Shown here: positions 17,368-26,640 of the stretch, piece after piece | Layout of the letters: each line of letters opens with the position of its first letter | How positions within the stretch are numbered: the first letter of the stretch is position 1 | Notes under the pieces: generated by a model | What the model saw: only the letters and a program-made list of their open reading frames with translations | Told to the model about the DNA's origin: nothing | The model's database searches: none | Position numbers and translations under genes: made by a program | DNA from: Aquimarina sp. Aq107 | GTDB lineage: Bacteria > Bacteroidota > Bacteroidia > Flavobacteriales > Flavobacteriaceae | DNA: 64,000 bases | Assembly: GCF_943733665.1 (NCBI RefSeq) | Contig: NZ_OX030782.1 | Span: forward strand, 4,512,501 to 4,576,500 | Reading direction: 5' to 3'

Positions 17368-18111
17368 TTACGTTTTTATGGTAGAGATTACTCTCTTTTC
17401 TGCAATATCTAGTATTTCTTCTTTAGTAACTCCTTCTGAATTTATAGGTTCTTTGACTTCTAGAGTAAGATGTATTCCTACTCCCATAGGGAAATTACCA
17501 AATCTAACCAACTTCCAACTGTTATTAATAGTTACCGGAACTATTAAAGCTTCAGGAGCATTTTTCATTAATATTTTTAATCCTGTATGGGCAAAACTTT
17601 TAGGTTTTCCATTTCTACTTCTAGTTCCTTCCGGATAAATTACAGCTGAAAAATTATTTTTGGCAATATACTTCCCAAACCTAGAAATTTCTGGTATCGA
17701 TTGTTTCGCATTTTTTCTATCTATTAAAGCATGACCTCCATTTCTTAAATTAAAAGAAATACTCGGGATTCCTTTTCCTAACTCCATTTTAGAGATAAAC
17801 TTTGGTCGATGTTTATGCAAATACCAAGATATCAAAGGAACATCAAACATACTCTGATGATTTGATACAATAATCAAGGAACGATTTTTAGGTAATTTAA
17901 AAGAATTTTTAAAGCTAATTCTTACTCCTAAAACGTGTAAACAACGAAGCAGACAAAGGTTCATTAAATTAACCACACCTCTGTGTCCTTTTGCTCCGCC
18001 CAGTTTAACTCCCAACCATTGTAAGGGATGAAAAACTACTAATGTTAATCCAAAAAATAAATAGAAAACTATCGAAAGCGGATATGAAATTATCCTTTTT
18101 AATGCCCCCAT
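17368..18111 (-). CDS. plsC: 1-acyl-sn-glycerol-3-phosphate acyltransferase
   Basis: About 247 residues. The acyltransferase motifs are clear: the catalytic NHQSMFDVPLI (HxxxxD) and the substrate-binding YPEGTRSRNGKP. N-terminal hydrophobic stretches (IISYPLSIVFYLFFGLTLVV) place it at the inner membrane. It makes phosphatidic acid from lysophosphatidic acid. I choose the ATG at 18111, preceded by AGAGAAG, over a TTG at 18126 that adds five residues without a binding site. It heads the plsC-desaturase-HD gene set. Confidence 0.85.
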   Translation of the reverse strand: MGALKRIISYPLSIVFYLFFGLTLVVFHPLQWLGVKLGGAKGHRGVVNLMNLCLLRCLHVLGVRISFKNSFKLPKNRSLIIVSNHQSMFDVPLISWYLHKHRPKFISKMELGKGIPSISFNLRNGGHALIDRKNAKQSIPEISRFGKYIAKNNFSAVIYPEGTRSRNGKPKSFAHTGLKILMKNAPEALIVPVTINNSWKLVRFGNFPMGVGIHLTLEVKEPINSEGVTKEEILDIAEKRVISTIKT

Positions 18112-18413
18112 AACTTCTCTTAGCAATTAATAATTTTGACTTGTGTTACTGCAGTGCAAGGTCTGATATTATTTTTTGTTTAGCAACAGTTTAAAGAACT
18201 AAAATCAAATCAATCAGCGAACTTTCTATTTACTCTTGAAAATTTTTAGGTTTTTCTGATGATAATACGTAATAAAAAAACGTCATACACTACTTAAATA
18301 AAACTTATTTTTAAAATTTTAGGTAACACCTTTGGGGAAATAATCACTAATAAACATAGGCTTTGTATGTCTATAATTGTTCTGAGCATTATATAAATTT
18401 TAAAATTTACAGT
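18112..18413. other. Intergenic stretch without recognised gene
   Basis: About 300 AT-rich bases between plsC and the broken peptide gene. It must hold the promoter of the plsC operon and that of the peptide gene. I see no convincing promoter pair, hairpin or open frame in it. Confidence 0.4.
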
Positions 18414-18572
18414 ATGTTATACAAAATTTTAAAACTATAAGAAGCTAAATTATTAACTAAAAATGTATTAAAATAAGTACATGGAGGAACTGGATGTCAA
18501 TGTGGTAGACACGCTAATGGTGGCGGAAATGAACAAGGAAGCAGTGAAGATGGTAATTGCCAATCCTGCTAA
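18414..18572 (+). pseudogene. Broken Gly-Gly-leader, Cys-rich bacteriocin-like peptide gene
   Basis: One frame of 53 codons from ATG 18414 to TAA 18570 reads as a flavobacterial Gly-Gly-leader peptide, but has TAA stops at 18438-18440 and 18474-18476. With stops as *, the leader is MLYKILKL*EAKLLTKNVLK*VHGG; the core begins TGCQCGRHANGGG and ends DGNCQSC. Leaders of the form M-L-K-x-I-L-x-L...L-x-K-x-E-Q-K-x-I-x-G-G are common in this group, and both stops can come from a single change in a Lys, Gln or Glu codon. A strong terminator at 18586 lies 13 bases after the final stop, as for a real small gene. It may be a decayed gene, or two sequencing errors, though both stops being substitutions argues for decay. 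Confidence 0.6.
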
Positions 18573-18585
18573 AAAAAGAAATAAA

Positions 18586-18610
18586 AAAATCCGGTTAGTA
18601 ACCGGATTTT
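18586..18610. terminator. Terminator hairpin between the peptide pseudogene and the bacilliredoxin gene
   Basis: AAAATCCGGTT (18586-18596) pairs with AACCGGATTTT (18600-18610) around a three-base loop. A-rich and T-rich flanks make it usable in both directions. Confidence 0.8.
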
Positions 18611-18630
18611 TTTATTTTATCTAAATCATA

Positions 18631-19041
18631 CTAGCAATGCTCATTATAAGCATCTTTAAGATTTTCTGCAATCATATCAGCAGGCCTACCTTCGATATGA
18701 TGACGCTCTAACATATGAACTAATTCTCCATTCTTAAATAATGCCATTGAAGGTGATGATGGAGGAAATGGAATCATATATCCACGTGCTTTATCAGTAG
18801 CTTCACGATCTACACCTGCAAAAACTGTTACTAAATTATCTGGTTTTTTATCATTTACCAAAGAAGCTTTCGCTCCTGGTCTTGCATTAGCCGCAGCACA
18901 ACCACAAACAGAATTTACAACAACTAAAGTTGTTCCTTCTTTTGCAATCGCAGCTTCTACATCAGCTGCTGTTTGTAATTCATCAAAACCTATATTTGTT
19001 AGGTCTTCACGCATTGGCTTTACTAAATCTGCTGGATACAT
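18631..19041 (-). CDS. BrxA/BrxB-family bacilliredoxin (YphP/YqiW)
   Basis: 136 residues, the usual length. The redox motif is Cys46-Gly47-Cys48 in VVNSVCGCAAANARPGA, as in BrxA/BrxB. The MYPADLVKPMREDL start and FPPSSPSMALFKNGE are family signatures. In Firmicutes these remove bacillithiol from proteins; flavobacteria make bacillithiol too, so a de-bacillithiolation role in the cytoplasm is likely. It is a single-gene unit ended by the hairpin at 18586-18610. Confidence 0.93.
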   Translation of the reverse strand: MYPADLVKPMREDLTNIGFDELQTAADVEAAIAKEGTTLVVVNSVCGCAAANARPGAKASLVNDKKPDNLVTVFAGVDREATDKARGYMIPFPPSSPSMALFKNGELVHMLERHHIEGRPADMIAENLKDAYNEHC

Positions 19042-19251
19042 ATTTCTTAACTATTTTTTTATTTAAAACTTTGATACAAAGATACAAATAATGTACCATA
19101 TCAATATGACTGCCAAGTAGTCGTAAAACATCTTTATAACTATCTAATAAATCATTTTCCGTAACATTTTTAATGAATATGGTACTAATTAAGTATACTT
19201 TAAATTGTGTAAATAATTCAATTATCTTTACACCCTCAAAATTGACTATGA

Positions 19252-19989
19252 ATGATTAAATGGATTGCTGCTTTACTAGGAGGTATCTTTTTTAGATTTC
19301 CAGGAGCCATATTAGGTTTTATACTAGGCAGTTTGTTAGATACTACTACCAAGAGTAAAGGAAGTGGAGGATTTACTCAAGTGTTCACCCAAGAAAAAAA
19401 AGTAAGTCCTGGAGATTTTGAATTAAATCTACTTTCGCTTTCTTCTATTGTAATAAAAGCTGATGGTCGTATAAATCAAACAGAACTAGATTATGTTCGT
19501 CAGTATTTCGTAAGCGCTTATGGAAAAGAGCGTGCTAATGCCACGTTTAGAACCTTTAATGAAATTATAAAAAACAGAGAAATTTCTGCCCAACGCATTT
19601 GTTTGTTTCTTACTCAGCGTACTCGTTATGCTGCAAGGTTACAGATTCTTCATTTCCTATTCGGAATTGCCAATGCAGATGGTAGTGTGAGTAACGCTGA
19701 AGCGATAGAAATTCAGAAAATGGCTGGATTTATGCGAATAAATTTTAGTGATTTTGAAAGTATCAAAGCCATGTTCTTTAAGACCGGAAATCACGCCTAT
19801 AAAATTCTTGAAGTTGAAAAAACAGCTACTGACGCCGAAATAAAAAAGGCATACCGAACCATGGTTAAAAAATACCATCCTGATAAAGTACAACATATGG
19901 ATCCTGTTCACATAAAAGGAGCAGAAGAAAAATTTAAAGAAGTACAAAAGGCTTATGAACAGATCCAAAAAGAACGTGGTCTAACATAA
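19252..19989 (+). CDS. TerB-DnaJ (DjlA-like) membrane co-chaperone
   Basis: 245 residues. A Gly-rich membrane segment ([29 protein letters not shown]) is followed by a TerB-like helical domain (about residues 60-165; [23 protein letters not shown] and [19 protein letters not shown] are its two acidic repeats) and a C-terminal J domain (about 180-245) with HPD in [10 protein letters not shown]. This order is that of DjlA. The J domain would stimulate DnaK ATPase at the membrane. The start is ATG 19252, divergent from the bacilliredoxin gene. Confidence 0.9.
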   Translation: MIKWIAALLGGIFFRFPGAILGFILGSLLDTTTKSKGSGGFTQVFTQEKKVSPGDFELNLLSLSSIVIKADGRINQTELDYVRQYFVSAYGKERANATFRTFNEIIKNREISAQRICLFLTQRTRYAARLQILHFLFGIANADGSVSNAEAIEIQKMAGFMRINFSDFESIKAMFFKTGNHAYKILEVEKTATDAEIKKAYRTMVKKYHPDKVQHMDPVHIKGAEEKFKEVQKAYEQIQKERGLT

Positions 19990-20062
19990 TCATCCGTTTC
20001 CCTTTCAGAATAAAACTAATAGTTGTATATTATTTGGTTTAATATTTGATGCTAAAAACAAT

Positions 20063-21103
20063 ATGCCTAAGCTAGTATTATTTATTTTATTAAGCCTATT
20101 ATCTGCTAGTCAATCCTACAGTCAAGATTTTGATAGAATTGAGGCTATTGTACATTTATACCCTAAAAAATATAAAACCCCTAAAAAACTTGCAGAACAG
20201 ATCTCCAAGGATTTTGATTCGGAAATAGATAAGGCCAAAGCCCTGTATTATTGGATTACAAAAAACATATCCTATGATTATAAGGAATCTGGAAAATATT
20301 ACACTGATTATGCTAATTCTTATAAATCAGTCCAACACAACCCCTTTCCTAGTTTTCGTTCTACCAATTATATAGATTATCATAGAGATAAATCAGGGTC
20401 TAAAAAGCACCTACAGACAGAAAAAAAATATAGAGAAAAAATATCAAAACGTGTTATCTCCAGTGGCATAGCAGTTTGCGAAGGATATACCCAACTTTTT
20501 AAAGATGTCTGTGATCACCTTGGAATCATTTGTTTCTATGTATTAGGAAATGGTAAAAATCAAATTCATCATATTGGAAAAGAATACCGCTCTGATCACG
20601 CCTGGAATATTATTGAAATAGATTTTAAAAAGTATTTAATAGATGCTACCTGGGGTAGTACAGGATATTACGATGTCGATACACAAGAATTTATCGAAGA
20701 ACCTAATTATTTCTATTTCGGTACGCCAGCCGAAGTTTTTATTAAAGGGCATTATCCAAATTTTTATGAAAACAGCTTGTTAGTAGATAATATTAGTAAA
20801 GAAGAGTTTTCTGAAGCTCCATTATTTTACCAACATGAAAAGTCAAAAGATTTTAGCCTAATTTCTCCATTAACAGGAATCCTAAAAAAAAGAGATGCCG
20901 TAATTCAAGAGTTCGTTATAGAATACGATCAACCTGTGCACTCGATTGTTTATTTGGTTAATAATCAACAATTCAATTACAAAGGAAAAATAGCATATAA
21001 TGACGGGAAAATTAGTTTTAATGTAGACTTATCACACCCTAATGCAAAAGAGCTTGTTATATTTATAAATGAGATTCCTATGGTAGGATTTAAAATTGAA
21101 TAA
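20063..21103 (+). CDS. Secreted transglutaminase-like (cysteine peptidase fold) protein
   Basis: 346 residues with a signal peptide (MPKLVLFILLSLLSASQSYS). The catalytic triad of the transglutaminase/kyphoscoliosis-peptidase type is visible: Cys in GIAVCEGYTQLFKDV, His in YRSDHAWNIIEI, Asp in YLIDATWGSTGYY. An N-terminal helix region (DKAKALYYWITKNISYD) is typical of the family, and the last 80 residues look like a beta-sandwich. It probably cleaves or crosslinks peptides outside the inner membrane; the substrate is unknown. It converges with the carotenoid operon with only six bases between. Confidence 0.88.
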   Translation: MPKLVLFILLSLLSASQSYSQDFDRIEAIVHLYPKKYKTPKKLAEQISKDFDSEIDKAKALYYWITKNISYDYKESGKYYTDYANSYKSVQHNPFPSFRSTNYIDYHRDKSGSKKHLQTEKKYREKISKRVISSGIAVCEGYTQLFKDVCDHLGIICFYVLGNGKNQIHHIGKEYRSDHAWNIIEIDFKKYLIDATWGSTGYYDVDTQEFIEEPNYFYFGTPAEVFIKGHYPNFYENSLLVDNISKEEFSEAPLFYQHEKSKDFSLISPLTGILKKRDAVIQEFVIEYDQPVHSIVYLVNNQQFNYKGKIAYNDGKISFNVDLSHPNAKELVIFINEIPMVGFKIE

Positions 21104-21109
21104 ACAAAT

Positions 21110-22252
21110 CTACTTAATCAATCGATTCCAGACCATTTTAAGAAATTTACTAGTAGGCATTGTTGACATTATCTTTAGATCTTCTATCAATGAGGTTTCC
21201 TCATTTAAAAATTTCAAGATTTTATATGTATTATTTTTTCCGAATAATCGTGAAAACAAAATAGCACCATTCTGATTTTCTTTTGATAATAGATCTAAAA
21301 AGAATAAATCATAATACCAAAATTTAGTTCGTTTCTCAAATTTGGATAAATCCCCGCGTCTTTTAAGAAACTTGATGAGTTTTTTTACCTTTTTTTCTGT
21401 ATTCAGAAAAGTAAATCCAGTACTAGCTTTTGTCCATCCACCAGCCGTTCCGATATGAATGATGTTCCTAGAATTTTGTTTTCCAAACTCATACGAGGTC
21501 ATAGGAATACATCCTATTTCTTTTTCTATAATACTATACTCTTTAATCCCGGTCGCATGTAAATATGCTTTAATTTCCTTTTCGTATTCTTCTTTAGAAA
21601 GAAGATCTTTAGAAAACAAGGTGTACTCAAACAAAGCTTCTGTTTTAGACATCGGCAATACATACATAAATCTTGTATTCCCTTTTTGATCAATGTCAAA
21701 ATCCATAAAGGTAGCTATCTGACTATCAAAAGTATGGTTTTCTACCTTTATAAACCATCCTATAAAATGTTGATTTAATAAAGGGTATTTTTTTTGTGTT
21801 TTAAACTGTTTAGAAAATGGTATACTATTAAAAACCTTACCGCCCAAATACATTCTTTGATCAGTCTCTACCTCTACTATACTACCCTCATCTACAAATC
21901 CTATTACGGTCTCCTGTACTATAGTGATATTCGATTTTTTACTTAATTGTTTAAAAACGTGATTGTAAAAATCTTTACTCCGAATCATCTTATATTGATA
22001 TGGAGAAATATCTATTGTATCTGAGAAATCAGTACTCCCGAAAAAGATATTAATCCATTTTTTACTTACAACAGAATCCCAAGTTCCTTTTCCTTCTTCC
22101 CAAAAACACCAAGTACGGTCATTTCTGTTTTTTTCTTCTTTATCAATTAACAATATTTTCTTTTGATCAAAAAAAGTGTCATTAATTAAATAATAAGCCA
22201 ATATCAAACCTGATGCTCCGGTACCTGTAATAATATAATCATATTTCTGCAT
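21110..22252 (-). CDS. crtY: Lycopene beta-cyclase
   Basis: 380 residues, the usual CrtY length. The N terminus is a dinucleotide-binding fold (YDYIITGTGASGLILAYYL), followed by LLIDKEEKNRNDRTWCFWEEG, a hallmark of CrtY-type cyclases, and HIGTAGGWTKASTGFTF. The enzyme closes psi ends of linear carotenoids to beta-ionone rings. The ATG directly abuts the stop of cruF, so the two are translationally linked. With CruF acting on the other end, the product here is probably cyclised at one end only. Confidence 0.9.
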   Translation of the reverse strand: MQKYDYIITGTGASGLILAYYLINDTFFDQKKILLIDKEEKNRNDRTWCFWEEGKGTWDSVVSKKWINIFFGSTDFSDTIDISPYQYKMIRSKDFYNHVFKQLSKKSNITIVQETVIGFVDEGSIVEVETDQRMYLGGKVFNSIPFSKQFKTQKKYPLLNQHFIGWFIKVENHTFDSQIATFMDFDIDQKGNTRFMYVLPMSKTEALFEYTLFSKDLLSKEEYEKEIKAYLHATGIKEYSIIEKEIGCIPMTSYEFGKQNSRNIIHIGTAGGWTKASTGFTFLNTEKKVKKLIKFLKRRGDLSKFEKRTKFWYYDLFFLDLLSKENQNGAILFSRLFGKNNTYKILKFLNEETSLIEDLKIMSTMPTSKFLKMVWNRLIK

Positions 22253-22879
22253 CTAGTAAAATAAGAATGTGGTAAAAAAGATAAATATAGCAATGAAAAT
22301 ATGAACCGAAATCGTGTATTGCAAAGTTTTATATACTTTTTGAAATAAAAAATGTGCAACAAAGGAAACTACAACCCATCCAATATAATTCTGAATTGGT
22401 ACTATCTGCCCTTCAAACTCCCAAAAATCAAATCTTGGAGCAGAAACTTCGATGATAATATCCAATGCCACCATCAACACCGCACCAATAAAAGAAGAAA
22501 TAGCTATGTTTGTGTGTATCTTTTTTGATATTGCTGCTGTACAATATACTAGTAATGCCCAGTTTACACCGATAATCCAAGGCACTCCTAAGATTTTACT
22601 TCCCAAGTTATTACCGTATTGATAGTTCCCAAAAATTAATCCGTAGTTCACTCCCAAATATTCCGTAATCATTCCAATACCAAAAGGAATTAATAATGCT
22701 AAAATCAATTTTTTATCAATTCTAGAATTCCAAACCATTAAACCTAAATACAATAGTAAATTGAGAGGCGTTAATGGCAAGAACCAACTTTCATATCCTA
22801 TCAGAATTCCAACTATTCCTGAAATATTAAACAACCAAATTAAAATTATGGATATAAGAAGTTTTCTTTCTGGACGCAT
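22253..22879 (-). CDS. cruF: CruF-type carotenoid 1,2-hydratase (membrane protein)
   Basis: 208 residues with six or seven membrane segments. The sequence follows the CruF/DUF422 family, with FGIGMITEYLGVNYGLIFGNYQYG and GVPWIIGVNWALLVY as its conserved stretches and an acidic site in MVALDIIIEVSAPRFDFW. CruF adds water to the psi end of carotenoids, giving a tertiary hydroxyl at C1. Its place between a CrtI-like desaturase and crtY matches saproxanthin/myxol-type pathways of marine flavobacteria. It lies three bases after the upstream gene. Confidence 0.88.
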   Translation of the reverse strand: MRPERKLLISIILIWLFNISGIVGILIGYESWFLPLTPLNLLLYLGLMVWNSRIDKKLILALLIPFGIGMITEYLGVNYGLIFGNYQYGNNLGSKILGVPWIIGVNWALLVYCTAAISKKIHTNIAISSFIGAVLMVALDIIIEVSAPRFDFWEFEGQIVPIQNYIGWVVVSFVAHFLFQKVYKTLQYTISVHIFIAIFIFFTTFLFY

Positions 22880-22882
22880 AGT

Positions 22883-24364
22883 TTATTCTTTAAAATCTTT
22901 CTCAATTAACTCAGAAACTATTTTACCAGACAATAAACACAATGGGATTCCTCCTCCAGGATGCACACTTCCTCCACAGAAATAAAGATTTTTAATGTTT
23001 TTCGAAAAGTTAGGATGTCTTAAAAAAGCTGCATATTTATTATTACTACTGGAACCATACAATGCTCCTTGATAAGATTGCGTCTTACTTTCAATACTTC
23101 TAGGATCCAAAATCTCCTCAGTTTCTATTAGCTCTTCAATATTTACCTTTAACAATTTTGACAATTTATCTGTAATGTTTTTTCTAGACCGTTGTATTAT
23201 TTCTTTCCAGTCTTGTCCTTCATTACTGGGAACATTAATCATAACAAACCAGTTTTCGGACCCTTCTGGAGAATCACTTGGTTCATTTTTAGCAGTAATA
23301 TTTATATAAACGGTTGGATCATTATATACTTCCTTTTTTTCAAAAATATATTCAAATTCCTTTTTATAATCTTTCGAAAAAAAGATGTTATGCAAATCCA
23401 ATTCAGGAAACTCTTTTTTAATCCCCCAATAAAAAATTAACGCGGAGCTTGATCTAGGTTGTTTCAGAGTTTTTTCAGGTGCTTGCTCATTAGGAAGTAG
23501 TTTACGATAAGTAGGAACTACATCCATATTGGATATGATTACATCCGCTTCTTGTAGACAACCATCAACAACTACTGCTGTTGCCTTTTTATTTGTAACA
23601 ACTATTTGATCTACTTCTGATTCAAAATGAAATTTTACACCAAGATCAATCGCTAATTGATAAAGAGCTTTTGTAATACTATACATTCCTCCTTTTGGAA
23701 AAAAAGTTCCGTAGTACTGTTCTAAATGAGGAATCATAGACATAATTCCAGGCGTAACATAAGGAGACGATCCATTATAAGTCGCAAATCGGTCAAAAAA
23801 CTGAACCAATCTTGCATCCTTAAATATTTCATCATTATAACTGTGTAATTTCTTATCTATTCCTAGGTTATTAATTCTAATAATAGCTTTTATAGTGTCC
23901 AAAGACAGATATGTTGATAATTTATGTAATGATTTTTCTAGAAATAAAGTAGAGGTCAAGTCATATTTTTGCTTACTAGATTTAAAATATTTAAAAATCT
24001 GATCCCTTTCTACTTCAAACTTCTTTTCTGCTTCTTCTGCAAATTTTTTAATATCAGCTAACGCTGTAAATCTAGTTCCATCTTCATAAAAGTAATTACA
24101 AACTATTTCTTTTTTGGAATACTCAAAATAATTCGAAATTGATTTCTTAGAGATAGCGAACAACTCTTCTAAAAACTGAGGCATTGTAAACAAGGATGGT
24201 CCGCAGTCAAAACGATATCCTTCTTTATGAATTTCGGCTAATTTTCCGCCAGGATAAGAATTAGTTTCATATACCTCTACACTAAAATTTTGACCGCTTA
24301 AACGGATTGCGGATGCTAAACCGGCAATACCAGATCCAATAATTATTGCTTTCTTGTTTGACAT
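22883..24364 (-). CDS. crtD: CrtI-family carotenoid desaturase, probably 1-hydroxycarotenoid 3,4-desaturase
   Basis: 493 residues. The FAD-binding start AIIIGSGIAGLASAIRLSG and the end YFCGGSVHPGGGIPLCLLSGK are those of the CrtI/CrtD family. I favour CrtD over phytoene desaturase CrtI because it heads an operon with cruF and crtY and no crtB or crtE is near; the sequence alone does not settle this. CrtD would desaturate the 3,4 position after hydration by CruF. A divergent acetyltransferase gene shares the 127-bp upstream gap. Confidence 0.75.
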   Translation of the reverse strand: MSNKKAIIIGSGIAGLASAIRLSGQNFSVEVYETNSYPGGKLAEIHKEGYRFDCGPSLFTMPQFLEELFAISKKSISNYFEYSKKEIVCNYFYEDGTRFTALADIKKFAEEAEKKFEVERDQIFKYFKSSKQKYDLTSTLFLEKSLHKLSTYLSLDTIKAIIRINNLGIDKKLHSYNDEIFKDARLVQFFDRFATYNGSSPYVTPGIMSMIPHLEQYYGTFFPKGGMYSITKALYQLAIDLGVKFHFESEVDQIVVTNKKATAVVVDGCLQEADVIISNMDVVPTYRKLLPNEQAPEKTLKQPRSSSALIFYWGIKKEFPELDLHNIFFSKDYKKEFEYIFEKKEVYNDPTVYINITAKNEPSDSPEGSENWFVMINVPSNEGQDWKEIIQRSRKNITDKLSKLLKVNIEELIETEEILDPRSIESKTQSYQGALYGSSSNNKYAAFLRHPNFSKNIKNLYFCGGSVHPGGGIPLCLLSGKIVSELIEKDFKE

Positions 24365-24491
24365 ATTATGCGCATAAAGATATTATGAAAAATCATAAAG
24401 CGAAGACAATTACCACAATTTAGTATGGATTTTTATATATCTTTAATTTTAAACGTACTTATATTAAATCATTTCAAATAGATTTATTAGT

Positions 24492-25010
24492 GTGGAAAAT
24501 CAAAAAATCAAAATTAGAAAACTCGAATTATCCGATACATTAGAACTAGCAAAGCTGGCTAACAATAAGAATATCTGGAATAATCTTAGAGATTATATCC
24601 CTTATCCTTACTCAGAAAGTGACGCCGAAACTTTCATTAATTTTACTCAAACACAGGATCCTCAACAAAGTTTTGGTATTGAATGTAACAATGAATTATG
24701 TGGTGTAATAAGTCTAATCTTACAAAATGATGTTTATAGAAAAAGTGCAGAAATAGGATACTGGATAGGTCAACCATATTGGGGAAATGGAATAGCCACA
24801 AAAGCTGTGAAGCTAATAACCCAGTATGGATTAAAAAAATTAAATTTAACTAGAATTTATGCTGGTGTTTTCGAAAATAATATTGCCTCTATGCGGACGT
24901 TAGAAAAAAACGGGTATAGTAAAGAAGGGGTTTTTCGAAAAGCAATTATAAAAAATGGTAAAACTTTAGACGAACACAGATATTTTATATTAAGTGAAAA
25001 TCAAGAATAA
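24492..25010 (+). CDS. GNAT-family N-acetyltransferase (RimJ/RimL-like)
   Basis: 172 residues, GTG start. The order is that of ribosomal-protein-acetyltransferase relatives: IKIRKLELSDTLELAKLANN at the start, AEIGYWIGQPYWGNGIATKAVKLI for the acetyl-CoA pyrophosphate loop, and NIASMRTLEKNGYSKEGVFRKA near the end. The acceptor is unknown. It is divergent from the carotenoid operon and followed after 11 bases by a small secreted protein gene. Confidence 0.9.
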   Translation: MENQKIKIRKLELSDTLELAKLANNKNIWNNLRDYIPYPYSESDAETFINFTQTQDPQQSFGIECNNELCGVISLILQNDVYRKSAEIGYWIGQPYWGNGIATKAVKLITQYGLKKLNLTRIYAGVFENNIASMRTLEKNGYSKEGVFRKAIIKNGKTLDEHRYFILSENQE

Positions 25011-25021
25011 AAACCCTCATA

Positions 25022-25426
25022 ATGAAACAATTCATTTATCTACTTTTAATATTCAGCCCTATTTTCTTAAAGGATCAAGACACGAATAAAAAGGTAAAAA
25101 CTCCCCAAATAGTTACCAAATTAAAAACTGGCAAAAAAGCTAATTTTGGAAATAAAAGTATACATTTTATAAAAGTATTAGAAGATTCTCGTTGCCCAAA
25201 AGGAGTATCCTGTGTATGGGCAGGACAAGCAAAAATTTTGATTGGTCTCTATGAAAACGATACACTTTTAGAAGAAAAAGAAATCTTAATCAAGGCTCCT
25301 ATTAAATCAAAAGAACTATTAAAGTCATTGGAGAAGACGGTCTATTGTCACAATCTAAGTCCTTATCCAATTAATTCTGAAAAAATAGATCCCTCGAACT
25401 ACTATCTAGAACTATTGGTTAAATAA
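25022..25426 (+). CDS. Small secreted protein with CPxGVxCxWAG motif
   Basis: 134 residues with a hydrophobic N-terminal signal (MKQFIYLLLIFSPIF). The central DSRCPKGVSCVWAGQA motif, with two Cys likely forming a disulfide, is shared by many uncharacterised Bacteroidota exported proteins. A third Cys lies in TVYCHNLSPYP. No enzymatic residues are evident. It follows the acetyltransferase gene closely. Confidence 0.65.
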   Translation: MKQFIYLLLIFSPIFLKDQDTNKKVKTPQIVTKLKTGKKANFGNKSIHFIKVLEDSRCPKGVSCVWAGQAKILIGLYENDTLLEEKEILIKAPIKSKELLKSLEKTVYCHNLSPYPINSEKIDPSNYYLELLVK

Positions 25427-25478
25427 ATAGTGCTAAAACCATGAGAATACTTATCTCTATATTTAGTTTCTTTGCCAA

Positions 25479-26402
25479 ATGATTTCTAATAAAGCCAAAG
25501 CTCATATTGCATTATTAAGTGTAAATATGATCTATGGAGCAAATTATCTTATTGCAAAAGGTTTAATGCCTGATAAAATAGGTGCATCTGCCTTAGTATT
25601 TCTAAGAATTAGTGGAGCTACATTGTTATTCTTTATTTTAAAGTTTTTTGTAAAAGAACAGGCTCAGAAAAAAGATATTCCAAGATTAGCACTTTGCGGG
25701 CTTTTGGGGGTAGCAACAAATCAATTCTTCTCTATGAATGGATTAAGTTTGACATCTCCTGTAGATGCCGCTATCATCGTTACTGCCATGCCTATTTTTA
25801 CAGTGATTATTAGTTATTTTTTGTTAAAAGAGCCTCTTACTTTATCTCGTGTTTTAGGTATATGTATTGGAGGTGGTGGTGCAGTATTATTAATATATTT
25901 AGGCAACTCAGGTTTAGGAACTGGATCTTTAAAAGGAAATATTTTTATAGGTTTAAACGCATTATCATTTGCTTTTTACTTAGTTCTAGTGAAACCATTA
26001 ATGCAAAAATATAAACCAATTACTGTTATTATCTGGACTTTTTTCTTTGGATTTATCTTTATGTTTCCATTTTGTATTGGTCAATTATTAGAAACAGATT
26101 TTAATTCTTATAAAACGACCAATTGGATATCATTATGTTATGTAATCATAGGCCCAACGTTCTTAGCTTATTTATTAAATATGTTTGCTTTACAATTTGT
26201 AAAACCTACAGTTTCTAGCAGTTATATTTATGTACAGCCCGCAGTAGCCATGTTGTTGGTTGCAGGAATTGCCTATTTCATTATTGACAGTCAATATAAA
26301 GGAGATATTACAATAGCAAAACTGTTATGCTGTTCTTTAATTTTTATAGGTGTTTATTTAATTAGTAGTAATAGTTCACTAAAATGGTTACGAAAAAAGT
26401 GA
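25479..26402 (+). CDS. EamA/DMT-superfamily transporter
   Basis: 307 residues with about ten membrane segments in two homologous halves, the EamA layout. Motifs include LFFILKFFVKEQ, TSPVDAAIIVTAMPIFTVIISYFLLKEPLT at the end of the first half, and VSSSYIYVQPAVAMLLVAG in the second. Such proteins export amino acids or metabolites at the inner membrane; the substrate cannot be told. It converges with the feo operon at one base distance. Confidence 0.9.
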   Translation: MISNKAKAHIALLSVNMIYGANYLIAKGLMPDKIGASALVFLRISGATLLFFILKFFVKEQAQKKDIPRLALCGLLGVATNQFFSMNGLSLTSPVDAAIIVTAMPIFTVIISYFLLKEPLTLSRVLGICIGGGGAVLLIYLGNSGLGTGSLKGNIFIGLNALSFAFYLVLVKPLMQKYKPITVIIWTFFFGFIFMFPFCIGQLLETDFNSYKTTNWISLCYVIIGPTFLAYLLNMFALQFVKPTVSSSYIYVQPAVAMLLVAGIAYFIIDSQYKGDITIAKLLCCSLIFIGVYLISSNSSLKWLRKK

Positions 26403-26403
26403 A

Positions 26404-26625
26404 CTAATATCGAGTAAGATATTTTACAAAGACACTTAAAGGTATTATAACTCCTATTGCTAAAACAACATTGACAATTCCCAAATTCAACATAAAATAT
26501 CCTAGTACAAAGGCAATAAGTAACAAAGCTGTAAAAAACAACCCTCCTTTTAAATCTGAAAGAAATTGCTTTTTATTCGACTTATAATCAAACCAATAAG
26601 CAATCAAAATAATTATTATTGCCAT
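26404..26625 (-). CDS. Small two-helix membrane protein at the end of the feo operon
   Basis: 73 residues with two or three hydrophobic stretches separated by DYKSNKKQFLSDLKGG. I do not recognise a family. The ATG lies 15 bases after the stop of the Cys-rich membrane protein gene, so it is probably the last gene of the feo transcript. Confidence 0.55.
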   Translation of the reverse strand: MAIIIILIAYWFDYKSNKKQFLSDLKGGLFFTALLLIAFVLGYFMLNLGIVNVVLAIGVIIPLSVFVKYLTRY

Positions 26626-26640
26626 CGGAATTCTAATAGA

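Noticed and set aside
18481-18624. Open frame MEELDVNVV... on the plus strand over the peptide pseudogene
   Set aside because: It runs through the terminator stem and shows no sensible protein pattern, while the other frame reads as a Gly-Gly peptide ending right before the stem.
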